Origin: Agaricus subrufescens
Lineage: Eukaryota; Basidiomycota; Agaricomycetes; Agaricales; Agaricaceae
Length of the DNA stretch: 64,000 bases
Reading direction: 5' to 3'
Assembly: GCA_029945375.1 (NCBI GenBank)
Contig: CM057057.1
Coordinates: forward strand, 62,001 to 126,000
Shown here: one piece after another, positions 35,517-46,935 of the stretch
Position numbering within the stretch: position 1 is the stretch's first letter
Layout: each line of letters opens with the position of its first letter
Position numbers and translations under genes: made by a program
The notes under the pieces: generated by a model
What the model was told of the DNA's origin: nothing
The model's input: the letters and a program-made list of their open reading frames with translations, nothing else
Database searches by the model: none

Positions 35517-35742
35517 AGTCGAGTGCCGGGATGTAGTACTACGTCTCCTTTGTTCTGTTGCACAGTGCCCTCTTGTTTTTTTTTCGCTATGTGGACTGAT
35601 CGAATTTTAATTGAACATTACTGGACAGCAATGGCAAGAAAAGAAAGAACTTTGTAAAGTTGGTAACGCTCAGAGCTTTCTTTGTTATAACTGAATGACA
35701 TTCCATCAAAATATTTCTTCTATTTCCTTTAAATGTCGCAAC

Positions 35743-36078
35743 ATGGATCCGGTTCAACCTTGTCTGAACAAGCGGGTCAAGGAGAAGGATTTCGAGGGGA
35801 GCGAAGGGCAGGAGAGCCTATTAGAATGTCTCAACCCTGAGCAAAAAGAATTGCAACTCGCACTTGAGGTTATCTGTCATGGGTACCTCGGAGGAGAACT
35901 TGAGCGAGGGTATCGCAAGCTTATGTCATTGGTCCTCTGGGTAGTAGAAACCCAATGGAAGATCCCTAGTTTATGCAGATATGTGGACGATGTGTTCACT
36001 ATTGCTAAGAATGGTGATATGGAGTTCTACAAACCCTATGGAAGGACGATGCCGAAGAATCAAGACCGTTTACTGTAG
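35743..36078 (+). CDS. Hypothetical protein, 111 aa
   Basis: Single open frame from Met 35743 (MDPVQPCLNKRVKEKDFEG) to a stop at 36076-36078. The middle is helix-prone (NPEQKELQLALEVICHGYLG, then KLMSLVLWVVETQWK). No recognised domain. A second short frame (36088-36291, with ERRKELLKELDLFIISVG) follows directly and may be a second exon or chance. Modest evidence only. Confidence 0.35.
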   Translation: MDPVQPCLNKRVKEKDFEGSEGQESLLECLNPEQKELQLALEVICHGYLGGELERGYRKLMSLVLWVVETQWKIPSLCRYVDDVFTIAKNGDMEFYKPYGRTMPKNQDRLL

Positions 36079-36734
36079 TGTTGGGACATGTGGGGCATTG
36101 ATCACAACGACAAAAATCAAACCAATGGATCCCATTTGACGGACGTTAGTTTTGACGTTGACGTCGACAATCTTAAAATCTTCTCAGTGGCTGGCGAACG
36201 GAGGAAGGAGCTTCTGAAGGAACTAGATCTTTTCATTATTAGTGTTGGGACAGATGAGGCATCGTTCACAAAGATGATTCACTTGCGTTGATCATCTCAA
36301 TCTCTTATTTTTCGCCTCAGACTTCGACGACATTTTTTTCCTTGCGATTCTGTTAGTAAGGTTCGTTGGTTTGCTGCAGCTTGGGGAGTTGGTGTATCCA
36401 GATGACAATGAACTAAAAAAGCCACGTAAGATGATTCGACTTAATATAGTAAGGCTCGCCGCTTCAAATGTACAATGCAACTCCCATTCCATAAAACCAA
36501 CCGCTTTTATCTAGGAAATCAAGTCACATTCAACCCAAACGTTTTCCTTCCAATCCTATTCGTGCAGTGGCACGATATCTCCACCATAGATGCCGACGCT
36601 ACACTCATGAACGTGACTTGTGGGTAATAGAAAATGGAGGGAAACCGATGCGTGTATAATTCCTCGCCAGGTTGGGTAACCTGTCAATGATAACAGTTCG
36701 ATCATCCATGCTGATGAAAGACACAAAGAATGCT

Positions 36735-37995
36735 TATATGATCTCACCGAGCGTGTAGCAGACACTTTCTATGCTCACAGCAGAGAGGCATAGTTCCGTT
36801 TTGGTAAGCGCAGCGGGACGGAAGTGTGGGTGGAGATTTTGAGGAGATTGGAGGAGAGAAAGAGATGACGGAGAGGGTAGTTGTTTGAGTGTTGAAGGAA
36901 GTACTAGATGCGAGGGATGGGTACCTTGTAAAACTAGGTCAAGACAAATATTGCGAGTAGTGATCATTGGAATCAAGTTCACAACGTACCGAGGAAGACT
37001 CATTCACAAACAGAGTCTGAATAGCATCAATACGTGTAGTGATATCCTCGAGAATTACGGAATGTCCAATGTAGCCACTTTCTGAGGAAGGGCAGTAATA
37101 AATGACCGAACATGATTGAAGGCGGTGACTCAATCAGAGGCGAGCATGCGAGTTCCACCTCCTTTCATAAAGAGAATGAAGGTGAAGGTGGGATTCGATC
37201 GTCCTTCTGATGTTACATCGCTTAACTTCATGGAGATTTGAAGAGTTGTGAAGGAGGCGGTGTACAGAGGTTCTGGTGAGGGAAACCGCGCAGGTCACCA
37301 CAGCCTTTTTGCATCTGAGGAGGGGCACCACGGTGGTCGTCTTCTGCCTTTCCGTCCCAAGCGTCTGAGGAGGGACACCACGGTGCTCGTCTTCTGCCTT
37401 GCCGGCCCATGACCTTCTTCACACAAGTAACGGAACACAAATCTAGACAGGTATTCAGTATGAGACAGCAAATTGAACGATTCCTTTTCCAAATTTACAA
37501 GATATACCTGCAACCGTTCTCCAAAGGGCTGTCCAACTTTGATCCACCAGTACACGGGATATTTGACTACAGGGAACCATACCTCTCGTTGTTCTGACTG
37601 GTGTCAATTCGAGCCGAGTACATCTCCTAAGGCTCTCACGCAAAGACTCTATTATATCTGCTGCTCTTTCCGCGTCATCTCAGTCCGAACTCTTTCCAGA
37701 GAATTCAGAAACTTGGAACAGGAGTTCTCTAATCAGGACAACGATTGCTAAGAATATGTTAGTGATCAATGGTAACTAATCTGCACTTTAAGGATAGACA
37801 TACATACCCTGATATGCTTTAGTATGTTGAACATATTCCGCTCCAGGTAAGGCAGGAGTAGATCAATTGCTTCCATGGAGTAACTGCTATTGAAGATGCG
37901 CAAGGGGAGGCCTTCAGTATTGGCAACTCTGCCGGAGACGATTTCTGGCAGAGGAGATGAGGTTGGAAGTCAGAGCGACAAAACAAGGTAGCTAG
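36735..37995 (-). pseudogene. Decayed multi-exon gene of unknown family
   Basis: The minus strand has a string of coding-like blocks: LPLRIFNSSYSMEAIDLLLP then LERNMFNILKHI (37805-37960), a GT...TAG intron, RAADIIESLRESLRRCTRLE (near 37620-37670), YWWIKVGQPFGERLQ (near 37505-37560), FVFRYLCEEG, and farther on VRYVVNLIPMITTRNICLDL near 36980. A TGA interrupts the block before RAADII, at a place where CGA (Arg) would fit. A 52-bp tandem duplication (37314-37415) breaks the middle. The pattern looks like one of the large expanded agaricomycete families, but I cannot name it. It is probably inactive. Confidence 0.35.
37314..37415. repeat. Short tandem duplication (about 52 bp)
   Basis: Two adjacent copies start TCTGAGGAGGG.CACCACGGT and end in TTCTGCCTT.CCG. 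It lies inside the decayed minus-strand gene. Confidence 0.7.
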
Positions 37996-38142
37996 GCCAA
38001 ACGCGCAGCATCATCGACTGTATCATCTCACGCGTTTAGTTCTCTACATGTCCCATGGGTCATTTCATTGCAACAGAAGAACCCTCCTCTTGCTTCGCAG
38101 ACTTGGGGACCCTAGTAGTAAGTAACTACGCCAGTAGCACTA

Positions 38143-38180
38143 CGTGACTTCCATCTGTCCATCGTCGAACGGATGGAAGT
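38143..38180. repeat. Inverted repeat GTGACTTCCATC
   Basis: Arms GTGACTTCCATC and GGATGGAAGTCAC flank a short loop. A related TGACTTCC...GGAAG arrangement occurs near 19116-19146. It may be a small palindromic mobile element. Confidence 0.55.
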
Positions 38181-38588
38181 CACATGATATCAATGTTATG
38201 TCTCGCATGACTTCAATCAGACTAATAATATACGAGAGAAAACATAAAGTAATATATGTTAATATGAGAAACCATGCGTGGTCGATTCCGTTATTTTGTG
38301 TAGATGTGCATCTGGGGGGAGAGTCGCGCTTGAGATAAGTATATAGCTCATACATTAATTTGCGCATAAAGATACAGCTTTTGAGTATGCGTGAGTAGCG
38401 TCATCCCACTCTGACTCTGTTTATTCCATTATACGGGGCCATAAACTAACGCCTGTAATGTCTACTCGCTCGCTGTGTTGCAAGGGGGTGACATGTCATG
38501 TCGTGACTGCCTATTTAAAGCCGCCGTGCAGGACGATTTAAAGTTATCGTCTCTTGTTCACTTACCCCTACCTCGCCACAAATCTATC

Positions 38589-39105
38589 ATGCAATCAACA
38601 ATCGATCAAGTTTCCTCTGGAGAAAAAAACGACGCTCCTCCGGCCCCTACTTCAATGGAAGATCAAGCTCCGCCGCCGCCTACTGGTCAATCAAAAATGC
38701 GAATATATCTATCCCCATTCGTTCGTGAAAAGGGTATCTGGGAGGGCACCCGCTTGCGAGCGACGATTCATAAAGGAGTGAGAGAAGTCTGGGGGGAGAT
38801 TGAAGAGATAATGAGAAATGAAGGGGTTGTGGGTCCTATAACTGGAGTGATCGTGTAAGTCTATTAATAACCGCAGTCTGGGTATTAATTAGCGGATATC
38901 AAAAAGGGCCGGTATTCATGGTGAGAATGACGATGAAGGCGCACGAGCCACAGTGCGCTTTTACGATGACCGCAGGATCGAATTCGCGACAGTACACGCA
39001 TTCCCGAGCGAGTTGAAGAAGAGCGTGTTGATGCGGGGATTGAATGGGAATTTGAATGGGTGGGTTAAGAAAACATTACGCAGCAGGGTGAATGTGACAT
39101 TGTAA
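38589..39105 (+). CDS. Small paralogous-family protein, copy 2, 154 aa
   Basis: Exons 38589-38854 and 38907-39105 give 155 codons with a 52-nt phase-2 intron, the same phase as copy 1 at 34257. After a Pro-rich N-terminus the conserved part reads MRIYLSPFVREKGIWEG, LRATIHKGVREVWGEI, and after the intron ATVRFYDDRRIEFATVHAFP and LMRGLNGNLNG. The acceptor used (AAAAAG) is weak. The base change from an expected TAG or CAG nearer the conserved block may have reduced splicing, but the frame is preserved. A TATA-like element (CTATTTAAAG) lies about 80 bp upstream. Function unknown. Confidence 0.55.
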
Positions 39106-40268
39106 GTTTTTCTCTATTACTTGGAAAAGATCCTTACTGACCTATCTGTAGACGTTAGTATATCAACTCATGTACGGCGTGCTATGATGTAGACATCCAG
39201 GTTTAGGTGTCGGTATAGATAATAGGGGTGAGCCTTGTTGGTGGGGCGTATTGACAGTATGTGGACCATTGTTATGCCGCTCTATGTCTTAAAGGCAACG
39301 ATCAGGGCGGAAAATGCGGTCACAGGCCATTGCTGTGGCTCCTGTGTTGCGGGTTTGGTAAGTCTTTGTGTTGTACTTTCCATACGTGATATCTGACTGC
39401 TGCTGTTCGAGCTGACTCTCGCTCAAAAAGAGAAATGTCTCCTACGACCTCAACAGGTCTTTACATCTAAATCCATGATGTTTTCTTGCACAAAAGTTGT
39501 GAGCACATGTAAAACTGACTATTTTCAAGTGTTCTGCATCAGTTGGGGGTTATACGTCACCGGTGCAAGGGCTGTAAAGGTCCGCACATGTACTATCATA
39601 TATGATACATCTGCTGACAACCGTTTAACTTGCGCAGTATGGATGTTAGATTCTTGGCTGTTACGGTGTGAGACTATCTTGCTCAGCTAATACTCTTCAT
39701 CATTGCGGTTCTAGACGTATAAGTAGTGCAACATTTCTTTCACTGCTGAACACCACTACCACCTCTCACACGACGAGGACTACTTCTTCTCTCAATATCA
39801 TTGCTATCACGCATTCATCTTTGATTATGTTGCATAAAGAAAGAGTCTGGCGGCATTTGGGAGGTAGCTTAGGGATCTGCTTGCACTCACAGTATGATAG
39901 TAGACTATTATTACGAAGCAGAGCATGTGTTCAATACAAGAAAAAAGTTTCTAAACATTGACCGATGCAATTTCACGACACGATAACAGACTGAGTTACA
40001 ATGCGCATGAAGATACTACCCTCTCATATGACTTAAAAGAGACCAAAAAAAAAATTGATTCTTTTCGTGATACAGACAAAAAAAAAAGTGTATTCGACAA
40101 TGCATCAAAGAAGTTATATGTCCTAAAGGCCACTGCAAAAAATTGACACCGCGCATAAGAACAGCAAGGGGCTCAGTCTGCCATCCACTTCCCAACAGCT
40201 GGCTTGCTTCTCGCCCTTCATAGGTCCTCTTCTTCTTGTTTTTTGACCTTATAGTGAGGTGAAAGGCG
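39106..40268. other. Intergenic, no gene recognised
   Basis: Short random frames only. A TATAAGTAG sequence near 39719 and the following pyrimidine-rich stretch could be a promoter of a lost gene, but no coding region follows. Confidence 0.4.
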
Positions 40269-41038
40269 TCATCCGCTTATGCCCCGGTCTTGGTCCTGTC
40301 TTGCTTCAAATTGAGTAGAGAGCTGCTCCAGAGCCCCAGTGTTATTTTTTATATGCTGCTCAAGACTATCCATTTGGGCGACCATGCGCTCCATCTTAGA
40401 GCTGCACTCTCTCACCGCCTTGCTGAGGTCTTCGATAGCAGCAACGGTCTCTTGATGGACGATTGCTGTCTGCTGGAGTGCTGGGACAGCATCACCCAGC
40501 ACGCTTGAACGACCCGGGAACAGAGGACGAGGTGAATGTGAGGCATAGCTGAGAGGTGTAGTCGCTCCTGATCGCCCCTCAGGGGCAGGAGGAGGATTGA
40601 TACTAAGAACTGTATGTGTTTCGTTAACGATTGAACTGCGCGGATCGTCCTTGTTCTTACTTGGAGAGTGAGTGCGAGTAGAAGAATTGTTGCACTGAGG
40701 TCGCGTATAAGGAGATCTAGAGGCGGCCGGCCCAGCATTCGAAGTCTGGGACTGAGCTGACCCCCGATTGCTGGGCCACTTGCGACTGCGTGGATGCAAG
40801 GGTATTTCAACGTGCGTCATCCGCAAACGCACCTGTATGCTGTTAGATTGCGTTTCAAGGTCGTGGTTCGTATACTTACCCGCCGAGTAGGCCGAGTAGT
40901 GGTCAACTCGCTCGCTTGTGCATCCTTCAATTCATTGTACTCAGTCTGCGTAGCCAAGATTTCTTGTTGTACAGGTGCCACGGTCCTTTCTTGGGACCCA
41001 GGGAGTGAGGAAGTGTCTGCTCTTCGCGTGGTAGGCAT
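40269..41038 (-). CDS. Two-exon Ser/Pro-rich protein with C-terminal coiled coil, 240 aa
   Basis: Exon 1 (41038-40880) and exon 2 (40832-40269) are joined by a 47-nt intron (GTAAGT...CAG) and give 241 codons. The N-terminus reads MPTTRRADTSSLPGSQ, the centre is rich in Ser, Pro, Asn and Arg, and the last 70 residues form a clear coiled coil (IEDLSKAVRECSSKMERMVA then MDSLEQHIKNNTGALEQLST). The first 63 bases of coding sequence and the whole promoter side are duplicated at 58662, where the copy is cut after the twenty-first codon by repeat element C. The layout, a disordered basic half with a coiled coil, is gag-like, but no enzyme genes accompany it. Function unknown. Confidence 0.5.
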
Positions 41039-42454
41039 GTGTCCAAAAGGCGTATGAAAAATTCAAGTTCACGTTCGTGTCTATGTATTTTTAAGTTTTG
41101 CATTGTTTTTCATTTCCGTCTTTATGTGTCCAATAAACTTGGAACGTGTTATATTGCTTCTCCGATCTTCTTCTTCTCAAACAATCAATTCCTTGACTGA
41201 CAATTACCCTCAAGGTAGTGCTACTCGTGTTCCTCTAATTTTCTCAAGCCGCCTTACTTCTACTATCAATTGCTTAACTGATCTCGGTTTCCATGCCAAT
41301 TAAGCTCATTTCTTGATAACAATGCTCGATCTCTTGCTGGCTTCTGTTCATTTCGGGGTTAAGTCTAATTGGCTGTATTGACTGGCACAATGCGCGTTTT
41401 CTTAACGCTCAGTACCAACACCTGATTATCTCTTAGGATTATGATCCGTGTCCCTGCAAGCATCCGGATCCAACATGGCGGACCATGTGGGGTTTTATGA
41501 ATGATCCGAGACAGTGGCTCATGGAAATTAGTTTACTCCTCGGATCCGTGTCGCGCATCGCATGGTGCTTAGATCGTTTTGAATAGTATTGCTTTATACA
41601 CTTCTGTCTAGACAAAGAAAAGTAATAATATCAGTCAGGGGTAATAATGAAAGATAAAAAAAAAAAGTAGTATCAGTACGATCATGGGGCTATATTGGTA
41701 ACGGAATCTGATCAGGATTAATTGTGTCCAGGATGGGATGAAGCGGATCACTGCCTGTTGATGTGTGGAGGTGCCTGTTTTTACCTTCTTGAGCACTGAA
41801 AGCGAGTGAGCGGATATGGGTGATCTCAACAGTGATGAGCATTGATGTGTTGATGGGCCATTCAGTCGGCTTGACCGTGGAATTTGGACAGCAATGATGG
41901 CGGTGATGCGACCAGTGATGGGAGAGCGTGAGAACAAGTTCAATTCAGTTGGCAAGTAACTGATTTTGGCATTCTTGACCATGGGACAGTTGTGCCGTTG
42001 ATGCGGGTGATTCCAACAGTGATGTGAGAGTGTGGGGATATCAGGCCGTTTATGCCGGTGATGCAAACACTGATGTGGATGGCGCGGAACAATTTCAATT
42101 CAGTTGGCAGAACTCCTGTTTTGGCATTCTTGAACGTGGGGATGGCATGCCGTTGATCCTGGTGATGCAGAAAATGATGGGAGGACGATGGGATCAATTT
42201 CTATTCAGTTGGAAAAACTCCTGAGTTTGGATTCTCGGCTGTATTAGGCTGCCGAGGGGCTGTGAGAGGTCCGATGGGACCGTGGGTGCAAAGAATACTA
42301 GGTATGGTAGTGTGATCCGACGCGTGGGTCCAAGAATACTAGGAAAGGAAATTGCGGATCAAAACCAAGTATCTCTTTATAGTGAATCCTACTACATATA
42401 GTAATTTTGATGCAGGGACGAATGCAAGCTGCATTCCCGACTTTAGAATATTAG
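40975..42454. repeat. 1.48-kb dispersed repeat, copy 1
   Basis: Nearly identical (about 98-99% by eye) to 58662-60136 in the same orientation. It begins inside exon 1 of the 40269 gene, includes that gene's upstream DNA, and ends at CTTTAGAATATTAG. It has no TG...CA ends, tRNA primer site or polypurine tract, so it does not look like an LTR. The very low divergence means the copy is recent. Confidence 0.95.
41795..42235. repeat. Degenerate tandem repeat of about 100 bp
   Basis: Four or five imperfect units share TTCAATTCAGTTGG, TGATTTTGGCATTCTTGA and CCGTTGATGC-like blocks. The array is inside the 1.48-kb repeat and recurs in its second copy (59470-59910). Long open frames on its minus strand are produced by the repeat. 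Confidence 0.65.
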
Positions 42455-43026
42455 TTTCCCATATATGCATGAGTCTGTCTGTCTCATTACCGCCAACATT
42501 CTCGCATATAGTACACACACTGGATGCTCATTGAGTATCCACCTAAGTAATCCATGTCTGTATCTGCCCTCTTGCCCTCTACATATCCATCCAATCCTCA
42601 TTTTTTAAAAAACCCCTAGTGTATCCCCTACCTCCCCCAGATAACCGTGGCCACGGCGGCGTCTGGGAGGGGCGGGATTTCCTTTTCAGGTTCGCGCGTC
42701 GGGTTTCCCATTATGGTAAGTACCCGCTCACTGCTTAGTCATACGGCGGTGATCACTTGATTTTTTCCAGCCAGAACACGTGACTTCGTCACGTGGGCTC
42801 GGCGGTTTCCGGGATCCGAGGGGAACGGGATTGTACATGCCGTTGGTGCTGTACAGTTCTTAGTACGCGGATCACGGCAATTGCCGGCCGTGGTATCGGA
42901 AAGGTAAATCTTGTTTATTAAAGTTAATTAATTGATTATTTTAATAGTATCGCGGACCGCGCAGGCCGTCTCGGGCTCGGCGACGATTATCGATGGTTTC
43001 ATCGATAAGAACGGTAGGTCTCTAAC
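42455..43026. other. GC-rich element upstream of ribozyme
   Basis: Above-average GC from 42630. It contains two sequences that look like spliceosomal introns (42716-42770, GTAAGT...TTTTCCAG, and about 42905-42950, GTAAAT...TTTAATAG), and hairpins ACACGTGACTTCGTCACGTG (42776-42795) and TTATCGATGGTTTCATCGATAA (42988-43009). Between them no long open frame survives. It may be the decayed 5' part of a transposon that carries the ribozyme. Confidence 0.4.
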
Positions 43027-43111
43027 GATGACGTAAGCCTGATGAGTCTTTTAAAGACGAAACGGGCGGTGCAGGGTATTTTACCGCCGCACCCGTTGCG
43101 CCCACGTCGTC
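43027..43111 (+). ncRNA. Predicted hammerhead self-cleaving ribozyme, stem-I-open type
   Basis: The conserved core CTGATGA (43039-43045) and GAAA (43059-43062) enclose a perfect stem II (GTCTTTTAAAGAC, 43046-43058). After GAAA, stem III forms with its own hairpin. The last A of GAAA pairs with T43096, CGGG pairs with CCCG, and GGCGGT can pair with ACCGCC inside. The predicted cleavage site follows GTT at 43097. Stem I closes between 43027-43038 and 43098-43111: two pairs next to the core, an AA/GCCC internal loop, then eight pairs (GATGACGT with ACGTCGTC, one G-U). The cleavage triplet GUU is allowed but less usual than GUC. In other fungi and animals such ribozymes mark retroelements and retrozymes. 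Confidence 0.65.
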
Positions 43112-43167
43112 TCCAACTCAGTGTTATATCGCGCCCCGACCTTCGGCCGGTGCGCTCTTCCTAACCC

Positions 43168-43790
43168 CCACTTTTGAAAAACCCGCGTTTGGGCATAACA
43201 TCTTGTAAAGATCATTTGGTTACCTGAAATTCAATGTCTGGCATCACATAAAAAGGCTCTATCTAGTGGTAACCCTTTCAGGTAAAATTCTCAAGCCCAA
43301 ATGGGTGATTTGATCACCGGGAACCAGTATTTCCCTCCGCAAATATTCATTTCCCACGCTAATCCTCTGCAAATGGGACCGAGGATGCAAGCATACTAGG
43401 CGCCACCCCTGCCCAAATTTCAGAGGAATTGGACCGTTGGATCAGAAGCTATTCCCAAACGCGGATTTTTTCTCCTGCATGTGACCACTTTTAAAAAATC
43501 CGCGTTTGGGCATAACTTTTGATGAAGCGCATTTGCTTGGCTGAAAAGATATATGTGGGGTCACCTAAGAATACCCTACCTAGTGGTATGCTTTTCGAGT
43601 CAAATTTCCCAGAGCAAACTGGTGATTTGATCATCGGGAACCAGTAAAACCCTTCGCAAATGTTCAGTTCTCACGCTACAGGGCCATAAATTGGATCAGG
43701 ACTGCATACAATATATCTGCCCTGTCAGTCAAAGTATTGCGGGAATCAGACCGTGCAATGAAAAGATATGCTCAAAAGCGGCTTTTTGGT
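43168..43790. repeat. Tandem duplication of about 315 bp
   Basis: Two diverged units start at CGCGTTTGGGCATAAC (43180 and 43497) and share TGGTGATTTGATCA.CGGGA and CTAGTGGTA blocks. The first unit ends in CCCAAACGCGG, the inverse of its own beginning. No coding region. Confidence 0.7.
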
Positions 43791-43805
43791 CATAAATATG
43801 CAATG

Positions 43806-44300
43806 GGATCGAGGACGGGAAAGCATGAGTGACAGAGAACCCGGGATTCAGGGAGGGATGGACAGGGGATGCCCGAGAGAGGGGAGTGGGCCCCTGACAT
43901 CCAACTCGAGGCCAGCAGCACTGCAACTGTGCTCACTGCCAGCTGGGGCCATCACTCCAGGCGTGATGTCCAGGTCACCCCAGGTCACACCCGAGGACGG
44001 GATCGAGGACAGGAAAGCGTGACAGAGAACCTGGGATGCGGGGATGGACAGGGGATGCCTGAGGGGGCTCCACATCCACTCCCATCCAATCACAGACGAT
44101 GCCATCACTCACCCGTCACTGTCCCAGGTCACAGCTGAGGACGGGGTCGAGGACGGGATGCGTGACTGGACAGGGGCACCCAATCGGAGTGGCCGGCAGG
44201 GAGCGTGATGTCAAGGTCACTCCCAGTCACTGCCCAAACCCGTCCTCGAGGAGGGGAAGCGTGACGAGGACAGGAACCTGCCACACAGCCAATGGGGAGG
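43806..44300. repeat. GC-rich degenerate repeat cluster
   Basis: Four degenerate copies of a block reading GGGATCGAGGAC.GGAAAGCG then GACAGAGAACC.GGGAT and GGATGGACAGGGGATGCC, at about 43806, 43995, 44140 and 44240 (the last inverted in part). Composition is clearly more GC-rich than the neighbours. Open frames across it are considered repeat artefacts. Confidence 0.6.
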
Positions 44301-45277
44301 CTGCAGCCGGTCGGGCCCAGCCACCCATTCAGTTCTATTGTTGGCACGCTGGTGCTCGGGAGCGTGAGAGAGCCCCTAGGGACCGTGGCAGCGCGAGTTC
44401 CGGGTATGGGCATGGCCCCTGAAGCGTGGGTTCGCGAGTACGGAAAGGCTGCAACGGTCTCCAGGGTCAGACAGGGGCGGGATGCCCGCTTGCGGCAGGA
44501 CCTCCCACAACGGGAAGGACCCTTCCAGGGTCGAGCACCACAAAGCCCTTGTGGGAGGTGTTGAGCCCATAGGTTTGTAGGAGGGGCGTGGTGATGGTAT
44601 CGGAGGGTGGTGGTCGAGTCCGACTGGTCTCGATGGGAAGTGACGAGGGAGAGTCTGGCTGCTCCTCAATAGCAATTGATTGGAGCATGGCTGGGGGTGA
44701 GGGGTCACCAGTAGTGCTCGTATGCGTTTTTGCATGGCGCTATGAGCAGTTAATAATATATCTTATGGCTAGAAGCTAACACGCACCTTTAATTCCGTTG
44801 TAGCATAGAATGTCATCACACATCGCGGACACGCGAGTTTCCTGGATTTCAGATCTCTCTGCACCAATATCTTTGTTTTCCCTCCATCTACAACCACCGA
44901 CGCAGTCGACGCGGTACATGCTTTGTGAGCAGTACCTGTTTTTTCTTGAAGAGCCTCGGAGCAGATAGAACAAGTTCGGTGTTCCAACACACTCTCCTTT
45001 GCTTTCTTGTTGCTGACGTAGCTTTAGTATGTAGTACATGGTTTGAATATGAGGAAACTCACGGAGGCCAAGCAGAAGGAGAGGAACCAACTTGGGATCC
45101 TCCAGAAAGTGCTCGCTTCGAACTAGAGTAACTCTTTCAGCGAAAAAAAGAAAAGAAAGAGAAGAAAAACACTCACAGGGGTTTCAGTGAGGTAGCATCC
45201 CTGGCGGGCATTGACAGCAACGAAAACTGTGGGGCTGGTTGGTTCAGAAGACCGGGCTTGCGGTGCGACGTAAGAAG
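44301..45277. other. No well-supported gene; possible zinc-finger fragment
   Basis: On the minus strand at 44770-45060 a frame carries CSICSEALQEKTGTAHKACT and, 25 residues later, LACPRCVMTFY, four Cys and a His in a zinc-finger-like spacing. It starts and ends without clear exons and may be a fragment. The plus strand at 44300-44560 has a Pro/Gly/Arg-rich open frame of doubtful meaning. Confidence 0.3.
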
Positions 45278-45599
45278 TCGAGTGTATGACAGCACTCGAC
45301 TTCGCCAATATGCAAAAGCATGCGATGCACACCTAGAGAGGGTAAATAGGGACGTCGCATCTCCAAAGGACAGGTAGATTAGCATTAGAACAACGTTATT
45401 CACAAAGAGAGACTTACCAAGTAAGAATGGTAAAGTCTATGCGTAGTTTGGCTTGTCGTAGCACACCGCCTTATCCGTTTGTCTTCAAATTTGGAGGGTA
45501 GGGAGCGACAGACATCATGAACGCCTACCTAAAATATGGGACATGTCAGTGCAAAAGCGAATTACCTACGGAATGTTCTTTCTAGATGATGATAGACAG

Positions 45600-46935
45600 C
45601 ATCGACTTCGACGACGAATAGCAAACGTAAAAGTGGCTCAATTGACTTCAAACTCGGTACACCGGAGGGCTATGGTAATCGCATTACGCAGCTAAGATTT
45701 GGTGAATTTAGAGTTAGTATAGCGCCTGCGACGACGAATTCTGTCAAACTCACCTATCTACCAGTTTGTCCGATTTTTCCTCGGCTCAATTTCACACTTC
45801 TCGCCTTCTCGTTCCCTAATCCTCCCCTTTCCGTCGTCGCGTCCTTCCAAAAAAAGTTTGAGCCCGATCGGTGGGCATGGCAGCGACCAGCGACAACACG
45901 AACATGGAGGTAAGGGAGTGGAGATACACTGATGTTGCAGCCAATGCATAGATTGGCTCGCCGTTGCACAACGCCTTGTTGGTTGAGCCTGAAATTTGGA
46001 ACGTAGGAACCGACGGAAATAATGAACGTATACCTAAAAAATGAGAAGTATCAGTGCAAAAGGAAATTACCTATAAAATATTCTTACTGAGTGATGATAG
46101 ACAGCCTTGAAATCAATCGCAAATTGCGAGATCAAAAATGCCTCAATTCATCTCAAACTTTGTGCACATAAGGCCTACAAGAATCGCGTTACACAGCTAA
46201 AGTTTGGTAAATTTAGAGTGAGTATAGGACCTACGACGACGAGTTCTTTCGAACTCACCTGTCTACCAAATAGTCCTATTTTTCCTCGCTTCAGCTTTCC
46301 ATCCCTACGCTTCTCGTTCTCCAATCCTCCCCTTTCCATCAACCCGTCCTTCCAAAAAAAATTTGAGCCCAATCGGAGGGCATGGCAGCGACCAATGATG
46401 ACACAAACATGGAGGTAAGGGAGTGGAGAGACATTGATGTTGTAGCCAATGCGCAGTTTGGCTTGTCGTAGCACAACCCCATGACCGTTTGGCTTCGAAT
46501 TACAGGAGTGACTAGCGATGGGGGTCCTCAACGCGTACCTAAAGTATGGGACATGTCAGTGCAAACGCGAATTACCTATGGAATATTTTTCCTGGGTGAT
46601 GATAGACAGCCTTGACATCAATCGCAAATTGCGAAGTCGTAAATGCTTCAATTCACTTCAAAGTCTGTACAAACGGAGCCTATTATAATCGCATTACACA
46701 GTTAAAGTCTGGTGAAGTTGGAGTGAGTATAGCGCCTGCGACGACGGATTCTTTAAGACTTACCTGTCTACTAAATTGCCTTAATTTTCCTCGCTTCAAT
46801 TTAATATCTCTACCATTCTCGTTCTCTAATCCTGCCCTTTCCATCATCGTGTCCTTCCAAAAAAAAATTGAGCGCGATTGGTTGGCTTGGCGGCGACCTG
46901 TAGTGAGACGAACATGGAGGTAAGGGAGTGGAGTG
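45600..46935. repeat. Tandem array of 505-bp units in element A (3 units)
   Basis: Three diverged units with period about 505 bp. Each keeps a plus-strand open frame of about 95-105 codons starting near the block GACTTCGACGACGAATAG or its variants, and each ends at a GTAAGG. The units differ by roughly a quarter of positions by eye. Confidence 0.85.

Noticed and set aside
41635..42066. A 143-codon frame (and its twin at 59314-59748) as genes
   Set aside because: Both are minus-strand translations of degenerate tandem repeats, with His/Pro/Ser-rich composition and no splice sites or homologous features.
43806..44735. Long GC-rich open frames on both strands as genes
   Set aside because: Frames are open on both strands across degenerate repeats, which reflects composition, and no domain or intron pattern supports them.
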